Source: Povalibacter uvarum (GTDB lineage Bacteria; Pseudomonadota; Gammaproteobacteria; Steroidobacterales; Steroidobacteraceae). Taken from it: a stretch of 64,000 bases of DNA. Below, one piece after another: positions 33,481-41,567 of this stretch. Below the pieces are notes generated by a model. That model worked only from the letters and a program-made list of their open reading frames with translations. It was not told where the DNA came from and searched no databases. Position 1 is the first letter of the stretch; each line of letters opens with the position of its first letter. The position numbers and the translations under genes are program-made. The stretch is taken from the NCBI RefSeq assembly GCF_014202975.1, contig NZ_JACHHZ010000005.1, forward strand, positions 558,001 through 622,000, in the 5' to 3' direction.

Positions 33481-34485
33481 ATGACCTCCATCTCCGCTCG
33501 ATCCGTCCTTTTGCTACTGCTGGTATCCGGTGTCGCCGTTGCCCGGCCTTCAGACACGGCGACGAAGCTGATCGAACGACTGCAAATGCAGAAGATCCCT
33601 GAGGAGGGCGCATGGTTCGCGGCGACCTACCGCAGCGACGACGTGCTCCCTGCTGGTGCAATCTCGCGTTACAAGGCCGGCCCTCGTGTCGCGGGCAGTG
33701 CCATCTACGCGCTGATCACGCGGGAGGACTTCTCGGCGTTGCACCGATTGCAGACCGACGAGACATGGCACTACTACAAGGGTGATCCGCTGGAGCTGCT
33801 GCTCCTTCACCCGGACGGTCGTACGGAAGTCGTGGTGCTCGGCCCGGATGTTCTGAACGGCCAGCAGCCGCAGTACACGGTGAAACGCAGCGTATGGCAG
33901 GGCGCTCGGCCGCTCGGATCCGGCCGCGATTCATATACGTTGTTCGGGTGCACGCTGGCGCCGGGCTTCGAATACGGCGATTTCGAGATCGGCTATCGTG
34001 ACGAGCTTCAACGCCTGTATCCGCGGGCTGCTGCGCAGATCGAAGCTCTGACGCGCAGCGAGTTCGCAAAGCGTCCTGGAACTGCAATGAGTGTCGTCAC
34101 CGAGGTGCCGCTGGCCCCGTCGAAAGTCTTCAGTCCGTCGGACGTGAAGAAGATCGATGTCGCACCGGGCACGGAGCTGCGCGAGCTCATCGGCCGGCAG
34201 GCAGTCATCAAGACTGATCTCTATAGTGTCGCGCTGTTCACGCTGGCGGCCGGCCGATCGATGCCGGTCAGTCACAACAAGACGTCAGAGGAAGTCTTCC
34301 TGATCGCTTCCGGTGATGGAGAAGTTACGCTCGGCAGCGAGGTCGCGCGCGTGGAAGCAGGCAGCACCGTCGTCATCAAGCCAACGGTCGCGCATTCAAT
34401 CAAGGCTTCGCCGAAGGGGCCGCTGAGCTTCTACGCGATCTCGGTGCCCGCGTTCAGTCCCGAAGACTATGTGATCACGCAGTAG
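33481..34485 (+). CDS. Exported two-domain cupin protein (DUF985-type plus cupin_2)
   Basis: A 334-residue protein with a signal peptide (MTSISARSVLLLLLVSGVAV, cleavage near ARPSD). Residues about 25-190 match the DUF985/Cupin_5 family (LIERLQMQKIPEEGAWFAAT, DETWHYYKGDPLELL). Residues about 245-325 form a second small cupin (TLAAGRSMPVSHNKTSEEVF, GDGEVTL, VVIKPTVAHSIK). Function is unknown; cupins often isomerise or bind small sugars. Its stop overlaps the convergent MBL gene by 11 bp. Confidence 0.8.
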   Translation: MTSISARSVLLLLLVSGVAVARPSDTATKLIERLQMQKIPEEGAWFAATYRSDDVLPAGAISRYKAGPRVAGSAIYALITREDFSALHRLQTDETWHYYKGDPLELLLLHPDGRTEVVVLGPDVLNGQQPQYTVKRSVWQGARPLGSGRDSYTLFGCTLAPGFEYGDFEIGYRDELQRLYPRAAAQIEALTRSEFAKRPGTAMSVVTEVPLAPSKVFSPSDVKKIDVAPGTELRELIGRQAVIKTDLYSVALFTLAAGRSMPVSHNKTSEEVFLIASGDGEVTLGSEVARVEAGSTVVIKPTVAHSIKASPKGPLSFYAISVPAFSPEDYVITQ

Positions 34486-35440
34486 CGGCCTGCTTCTTTT
34501 TCTTGTCCAGCCAGACGCCGGCGCCCTGCGCATTGAGCTCGACGTCGGTCGCGAGCAGCGCGTCCAGGGTTGCATCATCCAGCGTCGAACCGCAGCGGCG
34601 CAGTTCGTTGACGTAGATGTCGCGGAACGCAGCCTTGAGCCGGGCATGCCGATCCGGCGTCCCATCGAGCGCCAGAGCTGCTTCGACCATTGCGTCGATC
34701 TGCGACAGGAGCTGCTTTGCGATTCGCTCGGGTTCGCGAACCGCACCATAGTGCGTGAGGTACAGTACCTGCGGATTCGCTGCCAGTAGACGCGCAATCG
34801 ATGCGTGCAGTGCCTGCGGATCGAATTGAACGGGTGCCGTTGCAGGGATCACGTGCGGCCCGCGCGAAGTTGCGAGTGCGGGATAGCAGAGTCCCAGAGT
34901 GTCTCCCGTAAACCAGCCCCGGCTCGCTTCGTCCCAGATGCAGTGATGATGCAACGCGTGGCCTGGCGTCTCGGCAAACTTCAGCGGACGTCCCGCAAGG
35001 TCGATCGTCATCCCATCGGCCGTCGTGATGACTCGCGACTCTGCAATGGGCGCGAGCTCGCCGTAATCGCGATCCGCGATCTCTCGTCCGTACACCGCAC
35101 GAACGGCATCCATGAGTGCGGAGGGATCGATCATGTGTCGCGCACCGCGCGGATGAATGACCAGCTTTGCGTTCGGCAGGTGTCGCATGAGCAATCCCGC
35201 GCCACCTGCATGATCGAGATGCACGTGCGTGACGATCACGTAATCGATGTTGTCGCGGGCGATGCCCAATTCGTCGAGCGCCGCGAGCAGATGCGGAACG
35301 GAGTTGTTGGTGCCGGTATCGACAAACGCACCGCGCCCGTTCGACATGATCAGGTGGCTGGCATCGAACAGCTCGCGCACGAAACCCGTGTCAATGACGT
35401 GGATATCGTGGGCGAGGGATTGGGTGGGGGCGAGGGGCAC
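34475..35440 (-). CDS. MBL-fold metallo-hydrolase
   Basis: A 321-residue metallo-beta-lactamase fold hydrolase. The zinc motif HxHxDH is complete (THVHLDHAGG, H72, H74, D76, H77), with further ligands in HALHHHCIWD and around LYLTHYGAV. No signal peptide. The GTG start has GGAG ahead. Lactonases, glyoxalase II and other hydrolases share this fold, so the substrate is open. It is convergent with, and overlaps the end of, the cupin gene. Confidence 0.85.
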   Translation of the reverse strand: MPLAPTQSLAHDIHVIDTGFVRELFDASHLIMSNGRGAFVDTGTNNSVPHLLAALDELGIARDNIDYVIVTHVHLDHAGGAGLLMRHLPNAKLVIHPRGARHMIDPSALMDAVRAVYGREIADRDYGELAPIAESRVITTADGMTIDLAGRPLKFAETPGHALHHHCIWDEASRGWFTGDTLGLCYPALATSRGPHVIPATAPVQFDPQALHASIARLLAANPQVLYLTHYGAVREPERIAKQLLSQIDAMVEAALALDGTPDRHARLKAAFRDIYVNELRRCGSTLDDATLDALLATDVELNAQGAGVWLDKKKKQAATA

Positions 35441-35487
35441 GGGAGGCTCCGGGGAGGTGAGGCCGGAGAGCGTAGCACCATCGAGAC

Positions 35488-35516
35488 ATGGACTCCCGCG
35501 TTCGCGGGAGTGACGG
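35488..35516. repeat. Single family A palindrome
   Basis: ATGGACTCCCGCGTTCGCGG with its completing arm: one half of the usual pair. It lies between the cytochrome-like gene end and the MBL gene start. Confidence 0.8.
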
Positions 35517-35531
35517 CATAGGCGTGCGGAA

Positions 35532-36137
35532 TCAGCGTGCGCTGTCGGTTTCCGGTGCCTGTCCCGGAAACGCTGGAATCTTCTGTCCCGGATACCAGAA
35601 TTTCAGGTGGCAGCCTTCGCAGACCTGATCCATCGTGTCGCCGGCATCGACGATCGCCTGCGGATTGCGATCGTCAGAGGCCTTCAGCATCGATGCGCCC
35701 ACATCGTGCAGCGCGCGGGCGAAGGCAACGAACGAAGCGCGGTCATTGCGGATCGCTTCCTCCGACTCAGTCGCTGTCAGGTTGCCTGGCGTGCCGTGGT
35801 CTTCGAGCGATTGGCCTTCCCGGGCAACGTGACGGTTCTCGACCAGCAGCAGGTTCGCGGATTCGGTGAGGATGATCGCGTGCTTGCGCACTTCGCTCCA
35901 TTCTTCGTCCGTGCGCGGCTGCTTTTCGTCGACACCTTTCTCGGTAACGGAGGTGCTCACCGATTCCCAGAGAAAGTCGGCGGCGGGATCGATCATGAAC
36001 TTCATGATGTCCTGCACGCCGGCTGTCGGTTGGATGGGCGAGACAATGGCCGGGGCAGGTGCCGCTGGTGGAGTTTGCTGGCTGCATGCAGCGAGCAGCG
36101 CAACGACTGCGAGTAAGGGAATGGGTTTGCCAGTCAT
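35532..36137 (-). CDS. c-type cytochrome lipoprotein (cytochrome c'-like)
   Basis: A 201-residue lipoprotein with lipobox LAAC (C18). A single heme-binding motif CEGCH (C173, C176, H177) lies near the C-terminus after a mostly helical region, the layout of cytochromes c' and c556. The start IMKFMIDPAADFLWESV may form the first helix. It should be membrane-anchored in the periplasm. The upstream alpha/beta hydrolase gene ends 8 bp before its ATG, so the two are likely co-transcribed. Confidence 0.8.
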   Translation of the reverse strand: MTGKPIPLLAVVALLAACSQQTPPAAPAPAIVSPIQPTAGVQDIMKFMIDPAADFLWESVSTSVTEKGVDEKQPRTDEEWSEVRKHAIILTESANLLLVENRHVAREGQSLEDHGTPGNLTATESEEAIRNDRASFVAFARALHDVGASMLKASDDRNPQAIVDAGDTMDQVCEGCHLKFWYPGQKIPAFPGQAPETDSAR

Positions 36138-36145
36138 AGTCTGCT

Positions 36146-37120
36146 TCAGCTCTTCAGATACTTGTCGAACCATTCCCGCGCGAGTGTATGCGCCTGCTGC
36201 CAGGCTTCCATGTAGATTCCGTAATGCTTGATCTTCGGCACGACGACGAGCTGCTTCGGTCCCTTGTAGCGCTCGTACGCAAGGATGCCGTGCTGCCGGT
36301 TGTCGAAGAGCTCTTCGTTTTCAGCGACCACGATCATCATCGGAATCTGTCCGGCGTCGTTGATGTGATCCACTGGTGCATAGTTCGCGAACCGCGAATA
36401 GATCGGCGCACCGCGCAGATTGCCGAGCACACGGATGCCCGGTTCCGGATAGCCGATTTCTCCGCGCGCCCGCTTCGTCGCATCGACGTACGCTTCCGGC
36501 GTCGTGCCGAGGCCGTGGCCACTGAATGCGCCGACCTGACTGTAGACCACTTTGATCCGATGATCCCGCGTTGCCATCTCCGCGACATAGCCGCCTGACT
36601 GACTGCTGCCCCAGATGCCGATGCGGGCGGTGTCGACTCGTGGTTCGCCCTGCAGCCAGTGCAGTGCGTTCTGCCAGTCCGTGAGCATGTCGACCGGATC
36701 GACGACTTCACGCACTTCCCGCACTTCCGCGGTGAAGCGTCCTTTGTTCTTGGCTGCTGCATCTGGCGCAGGCTGCGTGAGAATGACGCGCGAATCGCTC
36801 TTGCCCCAGCCGCGATAGTCGAATGACACGACGAGATAACCGGCCTGTGCGAAGCCGACAGCGTCACGAGTAAGTGCGGCTGCAGTGCCGCCCCAACCGT
36901 GCGCCATCAGGATCGTCGGCAGCTTGCCGCTGCCCGCATCATTGCGGGTGAAAACAGTCGCGGACATGCGGGTTCCTTCGCTCCAGATGTCGACTGCTCG
37001 CGTCGCGACGTCGGGCGGGATGGGGAAGTTTCGCGGGCCATCCTGTTGTGCGAACGCGCATGCGGACCAGACGAAGGCCAGCGACAGGAACAGAGCCGAT
37101 CGCAGCGTCGATGAGAACAT
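36146..37120 (-). CDS. Exported alpha/beta hydrolase
   Basis: A 324-residue hydrolase with a signal peptide (cleavage near CAFAQQ, residue 24). The oxyanion/strand stretch LMAHGWGGTAAAL and the nucleophile elbow GSSQSGG are visible; VVAENEELFD and the late HYGIYMEAW supply candidate acid and histidine. Its closest general types are acetyl-xylan esterase/X-Pro dipeptidyl-peptidase-like hydrolases. Substrate unknown. It precedes the cytochrome-like lipoprotein by 8 bp. Confidence 0.82.
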   Translation of the reverse strand: MFSSTLRSALFLSLAFVWSACAFAQQDGPRNFPIPPDVATRAVDIWSEGTRMSATVFTRNDAGSGKLPTILMAHGWGGTAAALTRDAVGFAQAGYLVVSFDYRGWGKSDSRVILTQPAPDAAAKNKGRFTAEVREVREVVDPVDMLTDWQNALHWLQGEPRVDTARIGIWGSSQSGGYVAEMATRDHRIKVVYSQVGAFSGHGLGTTPEAYVDATKRARGEIGYPEPGIRVLGNLRGAPIYSRFANYAPVDHINDAGQIPMMIVVAENEELFDNRQHGILAYERYKGPKQLVVVPKIKHYGIYMEAWQQAHTLAREWFDKYLKS

Positions 37121-37296
37121 CGTGGAGATCCCCTGATTGAGCGGTGCCGGCGAAGACTAGCGGGCGCGGCCGGGGTGCAAGCGATTTTCCGACGATTCTT
37201 TGCAGATTCGGCGACCCGCGGCGCTGATTGAACATTCAACCCGTCAGGCGCGTTGTGTGCGACATCGAGGGATGTTCGTTCCTTCGCGAAGAGGGC

Positions 37297-37455
37297 ATGA
37301 CGTTGAGTACCATCCTGCTGATCATTCTGATTTTGCTGCTGGTCGGTGCGTTGCCAACGTGGCCGCACAGCCGCAACTGGGGCTATGCACCGAGCGGCCT
37401 GCTCGGCACGGTCCTGATCGTGATCGTCATCCTGTTGTTGCTCGGGATGATATGA
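37297..37455 (+). CDS. Small membrane protein, DUF3309 family
   Basis: A 52-residue protein almost wholly hydrophobic, with two membrane helices around the motif LPTWPHSRNWGYAPSG, which defines DUF3309. Function unknown. The ATG at 37297 follows GAAGAGG; an earlier in-frame start would add an unrelated segment. Confidence 0.85.
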   Translation: MTLSTILLIILILLLVGALPTWPHSRNWGYAPSGLLGTVLIVIVILLLLGMI

Positions 37456-37477
37456 ATGAGCCGCGAGCGGCGACGGA

Positions 37478-38368
37478 TCAGCCGTTGCCGTTCGCGGCTT
37501 TCGCCCGCCAACGTGCTGTTTCCAATCCGGCGATGCACAGCGTCGTCCATGCTGCCGCTGACGCATAGCCCGCGAGTACATCGCTCAGGTAGTGAACCTG
37601 CAGCAACACCCGGCTGAAGCCGACGAAGACGATCAGTGCCACGCTCACGATGGCCACGGGCAGATGCCACTTCGCCGGAGTGTGCCGGACGACTATGTAG
37701 GCCAGCAGCCCATACACCAGCATCGCACCGGATGCGTGACCGCTCGGAAAACTCCAGCCTTCCACGAAGACGACTCCGTGTTCATGAACGGGCCGTGCCC
37801 GTTCGAAGAGCACCTTGAGCAGACTGTTCAGCAGTGCACCGCAGCTCGTTGCGATGACCCAGGCAGCCGCCAGGAGTTTGTCGCGCCTGACGAGCAGAGC
37901 AATCATCACGACGATGACGATGGCGGTGAGGAAGTTTCTGTCACCCAGGTGCGTGATCATCGCGATGATCTGAAGGAACTCACGCGAGAGGTGCGTTGCC
38001 AGCGCCTGGGCAAGCAGCGAATCGAAACGCGCAAAGTCTTCGTCGATGCCGATCTCGTCGGCGAGCGCGAAGAACAGTGCGACGAGGGTCAGCGATGCGG
38101 CGAACGCAATCAACGCGTAGACGCCGAGATAGCGAGCCGCGGTCATCGTATGCGTGATCATGTGCCCGAGCCCGGGTATGCCGCGCAGGGAGCCGATCAC
38201 CCTGCTGGATCGCAGCGCGTTCCATAGCCCGACCACGAGACGCCCGAGCGAGGCCCCATGGCGTTCGATCGAACGCCACAGCACGTGGGTCATGCCGAGC
38301 ATCAGAGTCGCCATTCCGAGCAGCACAGCGAGTGCGTGTCGGGCGATCGTGTCGGCGAGCGACTCCAT
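37478..38368 (-). CDS. PAP2 family membrane phosphatase
   Basis: A 296-residue inner-membrane phosphatase of the PAP2 superfamily, acting on lipid phosphates such as undecaprenyl or phosphatidyl phosphates. All three motifs are present: KVLFERARP, FPSGH and SRVLLQVHYLSD. About six to seven membrane segments. ATG at 38368 is preferred over the TTG one codon earlier. It is 19 bp from the PepSY gene stop and may share its transcript. Confidence 0.88.
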   Translation of the reverse strand: MESLADTIARHALAVLLGMATLMLGMTHVLWRSIERHGASLGRLVVGLWNALRSSRVIGSLRGIPGLGHMITHTMTAARYLGVYALIAFAASLTLVALFFALADEIGIDEDFARFDSLLAQALATHLSREFLQIIAMITHLGDRNFLTAIVIVVMIALLVRRDKLLAAAWVIATSCGALLNSLLKVLFERARPVHEHGVVFVEGWSFPSGHASGAMLVYGLLAYIVVRHTPAKWHLPVAIVSVALIVFVGFSRVLLQVHYLSDVLAGYASAAAWTTLCIAGLETARWRAKAANGNG

Positions 38369-38387
38369 CAATCCAGGGCGGGCACGA

Positions 38388-39854
38388 TCAGGTGCGGCCT
38401 TCGCTGAGATCGGCGGGCGTGGATCGGGATGCGCTGATCAGTCTTCCGCGGCGTGTTGCTGCGTATGCGAACGTGATTGCAATCGCAGCGAGCGTTGCGT
38501 TGACGGTGAGTGCGAGCGACGAGAAGGCAGCAGCACCGAACTTGACCGTGTAGGCCACGATCAGCACGACGATCGATCCGGTCGCGGCGAACTCGAATCT
38601 CTGCTTCGCCAGCCGCTCATCGTTCCACCATTGAGCGAGCGCCGTCGCGGCGGCGATGCCGATCCAGAGGACGGCAGTGGCGGCTGTTCCAAAGATCACC
38701 TGTGCAATACCTGAGAGCGCCAGTGCGGGGACTGTTCCCCAGACGAATCCCGCCCACAGATTGTTCCAGTGATCGCGATGCTTGCGCCGCGCAAGCCAGA
38801 TGTTGAATCCGGTGACGCACACGATCGTCATCGCGAGACCGAGCACGCCGTAGAGCACCTTCACGCTGAAACTCGCGAAGTGTCCGAAGTGGAGCCGGTA
38901 GACGGAGAAGATCGCCTGCTGTCCGGTTTCGCCATCCGAGAAGCCGACGTTGTCGAGATAGTTGCCGGCGCTGTCGAAGCGATACTGCTCCGCATAGATC
39001 AGTCGACCCGGATGTTCGGCGCCTACGATCATGAAGCGTTTCTCCGGGACGTCCGCTTCCTCGACCGTGATGTAGAAAGGCGTCGCTCCGGGCGCGATGG
39101 TCTTCATTGCTGCCAGCGCTTTGCCGATGGCGAGCGGCTGTGCGGCCTGCTCGAGCTTCGGCTCGGCACCGTACACCCTGGCCATCAGCGCCTCGGTGTC
39201 GCCGTCGGTGTAGACATACGACAGCAGCAAAACCATCAATTGCGCGAGACCGAAGAAAGCGCCGGTGATGGCGATCATGAGCTGGAACGGCAGGCTCCAG
39301 ACGCTCAGGCGATTGTGGATGTCGGCCTGTTCGAGCAGGCGTGAGCCGCCGAGCCGCAACGCGAACGCGTCCTTGAAGATGCGTGGATGGGCCAGGATGC
39401 CCGAAACGATCAGGCCGCAAAGCAACGCTCCGAGCACGCCGACGAGGATGAGACCGAACGTTTCCGGCAGGTGCAGGTAGAGATGCAGGTTGATGATCAG
39501 GTGCGTCCACTCATGCTTCACCTCCTGCCCCAGCGATCCGTCGGTATTGACGAACCAGCCGGTCTTCTCCGTGGAGATGCTCGTGCGCGGGATCTCTTCC
39601 GTCGGCAGCGAGATGAACATGTGATGCGTGATGTCGCTGGCGGGAACCTGAGCGTAAGCGCGTTCCAGTGTTGCTGCGTCGTAGCCGAGCGATTCGGCGA
39701 TCTGCGGCTGCTCCCACCGCTCGAGCTCCTGATAGAAGACAGCGATCGTGCCGCTGAGGCAGATCAGATACATGAGCGCGCCCGTGAGCACACCCAGCCA
39801 CGAATGGCCGGCGAGCGACTGGCGAACGAGACCGGCGGGAAGGGAGAGCTTCAT
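38388..39854 (-). CDS. PepSY-associated membrane protein
   Basis: A 488-residue membrane protein. The first helix region (HSWLGVLTGALMYLICLSGT) followed by a conserved FYQELERW is typical of PepSY_TM proteins, with a large periplasmic part and further helices near residues 135-155, 195-220, 340-365 and at the C-terminus. Relatives are often coded beside siderophore receptors and thought to reduce or release iron. No such receptor is adjacent here. The next upstream gene is 6 bp away. Confidence 0.85.
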   Translation of the reverse strand: MKLSLPAGLVRQSLAGHSWLGVLTGALMYLICLSGTIAVFYQELERWEQPQIAESLGYDAATLERAYAQVPASDITHHMFISLPTEEIPRTSISTEKTGWFVNTDGSLGQEVKHEWTHLIINLHLYLHLPETFGLILVGVLGALLCGLIVSGILAHPRIFKDAFALRLGGSRLLEQADIHNRLSVWSLPFQLMIAITGAFFGLAQLMVLLLSYVYTDGDTEALMARVYGAEPKLEQAAQPLAIGKALAAMKTIAPGATPFYITVEEADVPEKRFMIVGAEHPGRLIYAEQYRFDSAGNYLDNVGFSDGETGQQAIFSVYRLHFGHFASFSVKVLYGVLGLAMTIVCVTGFNIWLARRKHRDHWNNLWAGFVWGTVPALALSGIAQVIFGTAATAVLWIGIAAATALAQWWNDERLAKQRFEFAATGSIVVLIVAYTVKFGAAAFSSLALTVNATLAAIAITFAYAATRRGRLISASRSTPADLSEGRT

Positions 39855-39860
39855 GGCGGA

Positions 39861-40418
39861 TCAGAGAAAGAGCAGGGCCGCACCGATCGCGCCGGCGGCA
39901 ATGACGGTCACGGTCGGACGTGACAGCTTCGGGTCCGCAACGATCCAGTACGCGGCGCACCCCCAGAGGAGCGGCATAAGGAAGATCGCGAGGACCATCT
40001 CATTCGTATCGCTCCACGGCAGCGATTGGCAGAGGGCGACGCTGACGACCGCAGAGGCTGCACCCGACAATGGCACCGTCGATACGAAGAACCAGAAATG
40101 ACGCAGCCACGAACGTGCGTCGGTGATCTTCGCGGCGGGCTCGACCTTGGCCAGCGGCTTGCGCGTTCGCACACGCTGTTCGCGCAACTCGGCGCTTCGC
40201 AGCGCGAAGATCCAGGCAATGATCCCAGGCACGCCGAGCGCGAGCGTCGTACCGAATTCGGCGCCGCTGGCGATGCTCCAGGCGATGACGGAGACCGTGA
40301 GCAGCATCCAGCCGAGGCCATTGATCCAGGCCTTGCGCGTCGTGGCCCCGTTCCAGGACCCGAACAGGCACGCGACGCCTGCGACTGAAAGTGCGGTCCC
40401 CGCCAGAAGCGGCAGCAT
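39861..40418 (-). CDS. Membrane protein of unknown function
   Basis: A 185-residue protein with four to five predicted membrane segments and a charged loop around residues 80-105. I do not recognise the family. In many bacteria PepSY_TM proteins are coded next to small DUF-type membrane proteins, and this may be one. The ATG at 40418 is chosen because the first helix starts there; an ATG at 40460 would add 14 residues. Confidence 0.7.
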   Translation of the reverse strand: MLPLLAGTALSVAGVACLFGSWNGATTRKAWINGLGWMLLTVSVIAWSIASGAEFGTTLALGVPGIIAWIFALRSAELREQRVRTRKPLAKVEPAAKITDARSWLRHFWFFVSTVPLSGAASAVVSVALCQSLPWSDTNEMVLAIFLMPLLWGCAAYWIVADPKLSRPTVTVIAAGAIGAALLFL

Positions 40419-40471
40419 CAGTGTCTCCAGGGAATCAGCCCAATGGGGCGATGCGGGCATCGTATCGGACT

Positions 40472-41476
40472 TCAGTCACTCCCGCGAACGCGGGAGTCCA
40501 TCTGCACCAAGGTATGGACTCCCGCGTTCGCGGGAGTGACGGGGACGGGGCGGAAGGCAAACGCGGCGATCTGCGACCCGATGCAGCTGGCGACGAACAC
40601 GAGCTTGCGGTTGGCGGCGAGCGTACCGACCCAATCGAACGAGCCCCCGTCGATCAACGGGATACCGTCGCCGTGAATACTGCCCGCATTGATCAGGAAC
40701 CTCAGTCCGCCGTTGTAGTACGTCTGCGTCAGGGGTTCGTGCACGACGCGTACTCCGGGAACAGCCGCGGCAATGCGCCGGGCGATCTGTTCCCGCTCCG
40801 GTGTCGAACGCAGCGTCACGAAGCGATCCGGAAATCGATAGCCGCACCGCTCGAGGCGATCGAGCCCTGCCAGGTGCGTGCGGATGTGATGACTCATCGA
40901 ATCGACGACGAGCGCCTGATCCGCGGTTTCATGGCCGGCGGTCGCGAGACAGAACAACCGGAAGTGCGCCGCGAAGCCCGGCAGATCCGGATACGGCTGC
41001 GCACGCACGCATCGATGGCTCGTTGCGAGCCTGATCCGCCGCGAAGGATCTTCTCGAAGCCGCCGGGCGCATTCGAGAGCAAGCACGTTAGTGGGATCCG
41101 AAACGACTTCCGTGCCGCGAACAGTAGTCACCGTGCGGTTCTGCGTCGTCAGGGCAACGGCCGAGCAACTGGCCAGCGGAGCGAGCGGCGACAGCTCGAT
41201 CCCTTCGAAATCGTGGGCAGTCGCGAACAACTCGGTGTCCAGTGCGAGCAGAATGCGCTGATCGATGACACAGGGCTTCACGAAGCGATCGGTCACCCAT
41301 TGATGCTGCACGGCTGAAGCAGCACGTCGCGCCGTCCGTTGTTCCATCACCCATAGGAGTAGCGACCAGAGCTGCGAGGGCGGCAACTTCTCGGTCAGCG
41401 CGGAGAGCGCCTCAGCATCGAGACCGCGAGTGACCCAGCGCTCGCGGTGACTGCGATCGGTTTCGTTGGGGGGCAT
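40472..41476 (-). CDS. Conserved protein of unknown function, C-terminus extended by a repeat
   Basis: A 334-residue soluble protein I cannot assign. The stretch SPLAPLASCSAVALTTQNRT then RGTEVVSDPTNVLALECARR looks like a conserved core. The last 22 or so residues (VTPANAGVHTLVQMDSRVRG...) are the translation of a family A repeat at 40475-40541, so the natural end was near FRPVP. It lies between the small membrane protein gene and the tpsA gene. Confidence 0.72.
   Translation of the reverse strand: MPPNETDRSHRERWVTRGLDAEALSALTEKLPPSQLWSLLLWVMEQRTARRAASAVQHQWVTDRFVKPCVIDQRILLALDTELFATAHDFEGIELSPLAPLASCSAVALTTQNRTVTTVRGTEVVSDPTNVLALECARRLREDPSRRIRLATSHRCVRAQPYPDLPGFAAHFRLFCLATAGHETADQALVVDSMSHHIRTHLAGLDRLERCGYRFPDRFVTLRSTPEREQIARRIAAAVPGVRVVHEPLTQTYYNGGLRFLINAGSIHGDGIPLIDGGSFDWVGTLAANRKLVFVASCIGSQIAAFAFRPVPVTPANAGVHTLVQMDSRVRGSD
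40475..40541. repeat. Inverted repeat pair, family A, inside a coding end
   Basis: GTCACTCCCGCGAACGCGGG and its reverse complement flank a 15-base centre. It forms the last codons of the unknown gene at 40472-41476. Confidence 0.88.
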
Positions 41477-41530
41477 GAGGGAAGACTAGGAACCGGGGTT
41501 CGTCCTGTCCAGTTTCCCCGTCTCGCGCTC

Positions 41531-41558
41531 GTCATTCCCGCGAACGCGGGAATGACGG
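41531..41558. terminator. Compact family A palindrome downstream of tpsA
   Basis: GTCATTCCCGCGAACGCGGG with completing arm AATGACGG is a near-perfect 26-base palindrome 10 bases after the tpsA stop. It is well placed as a terminator, but no T-run follows. Confidence 0.55.
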
Positions 41559-41567
41559 TCACCTCTC

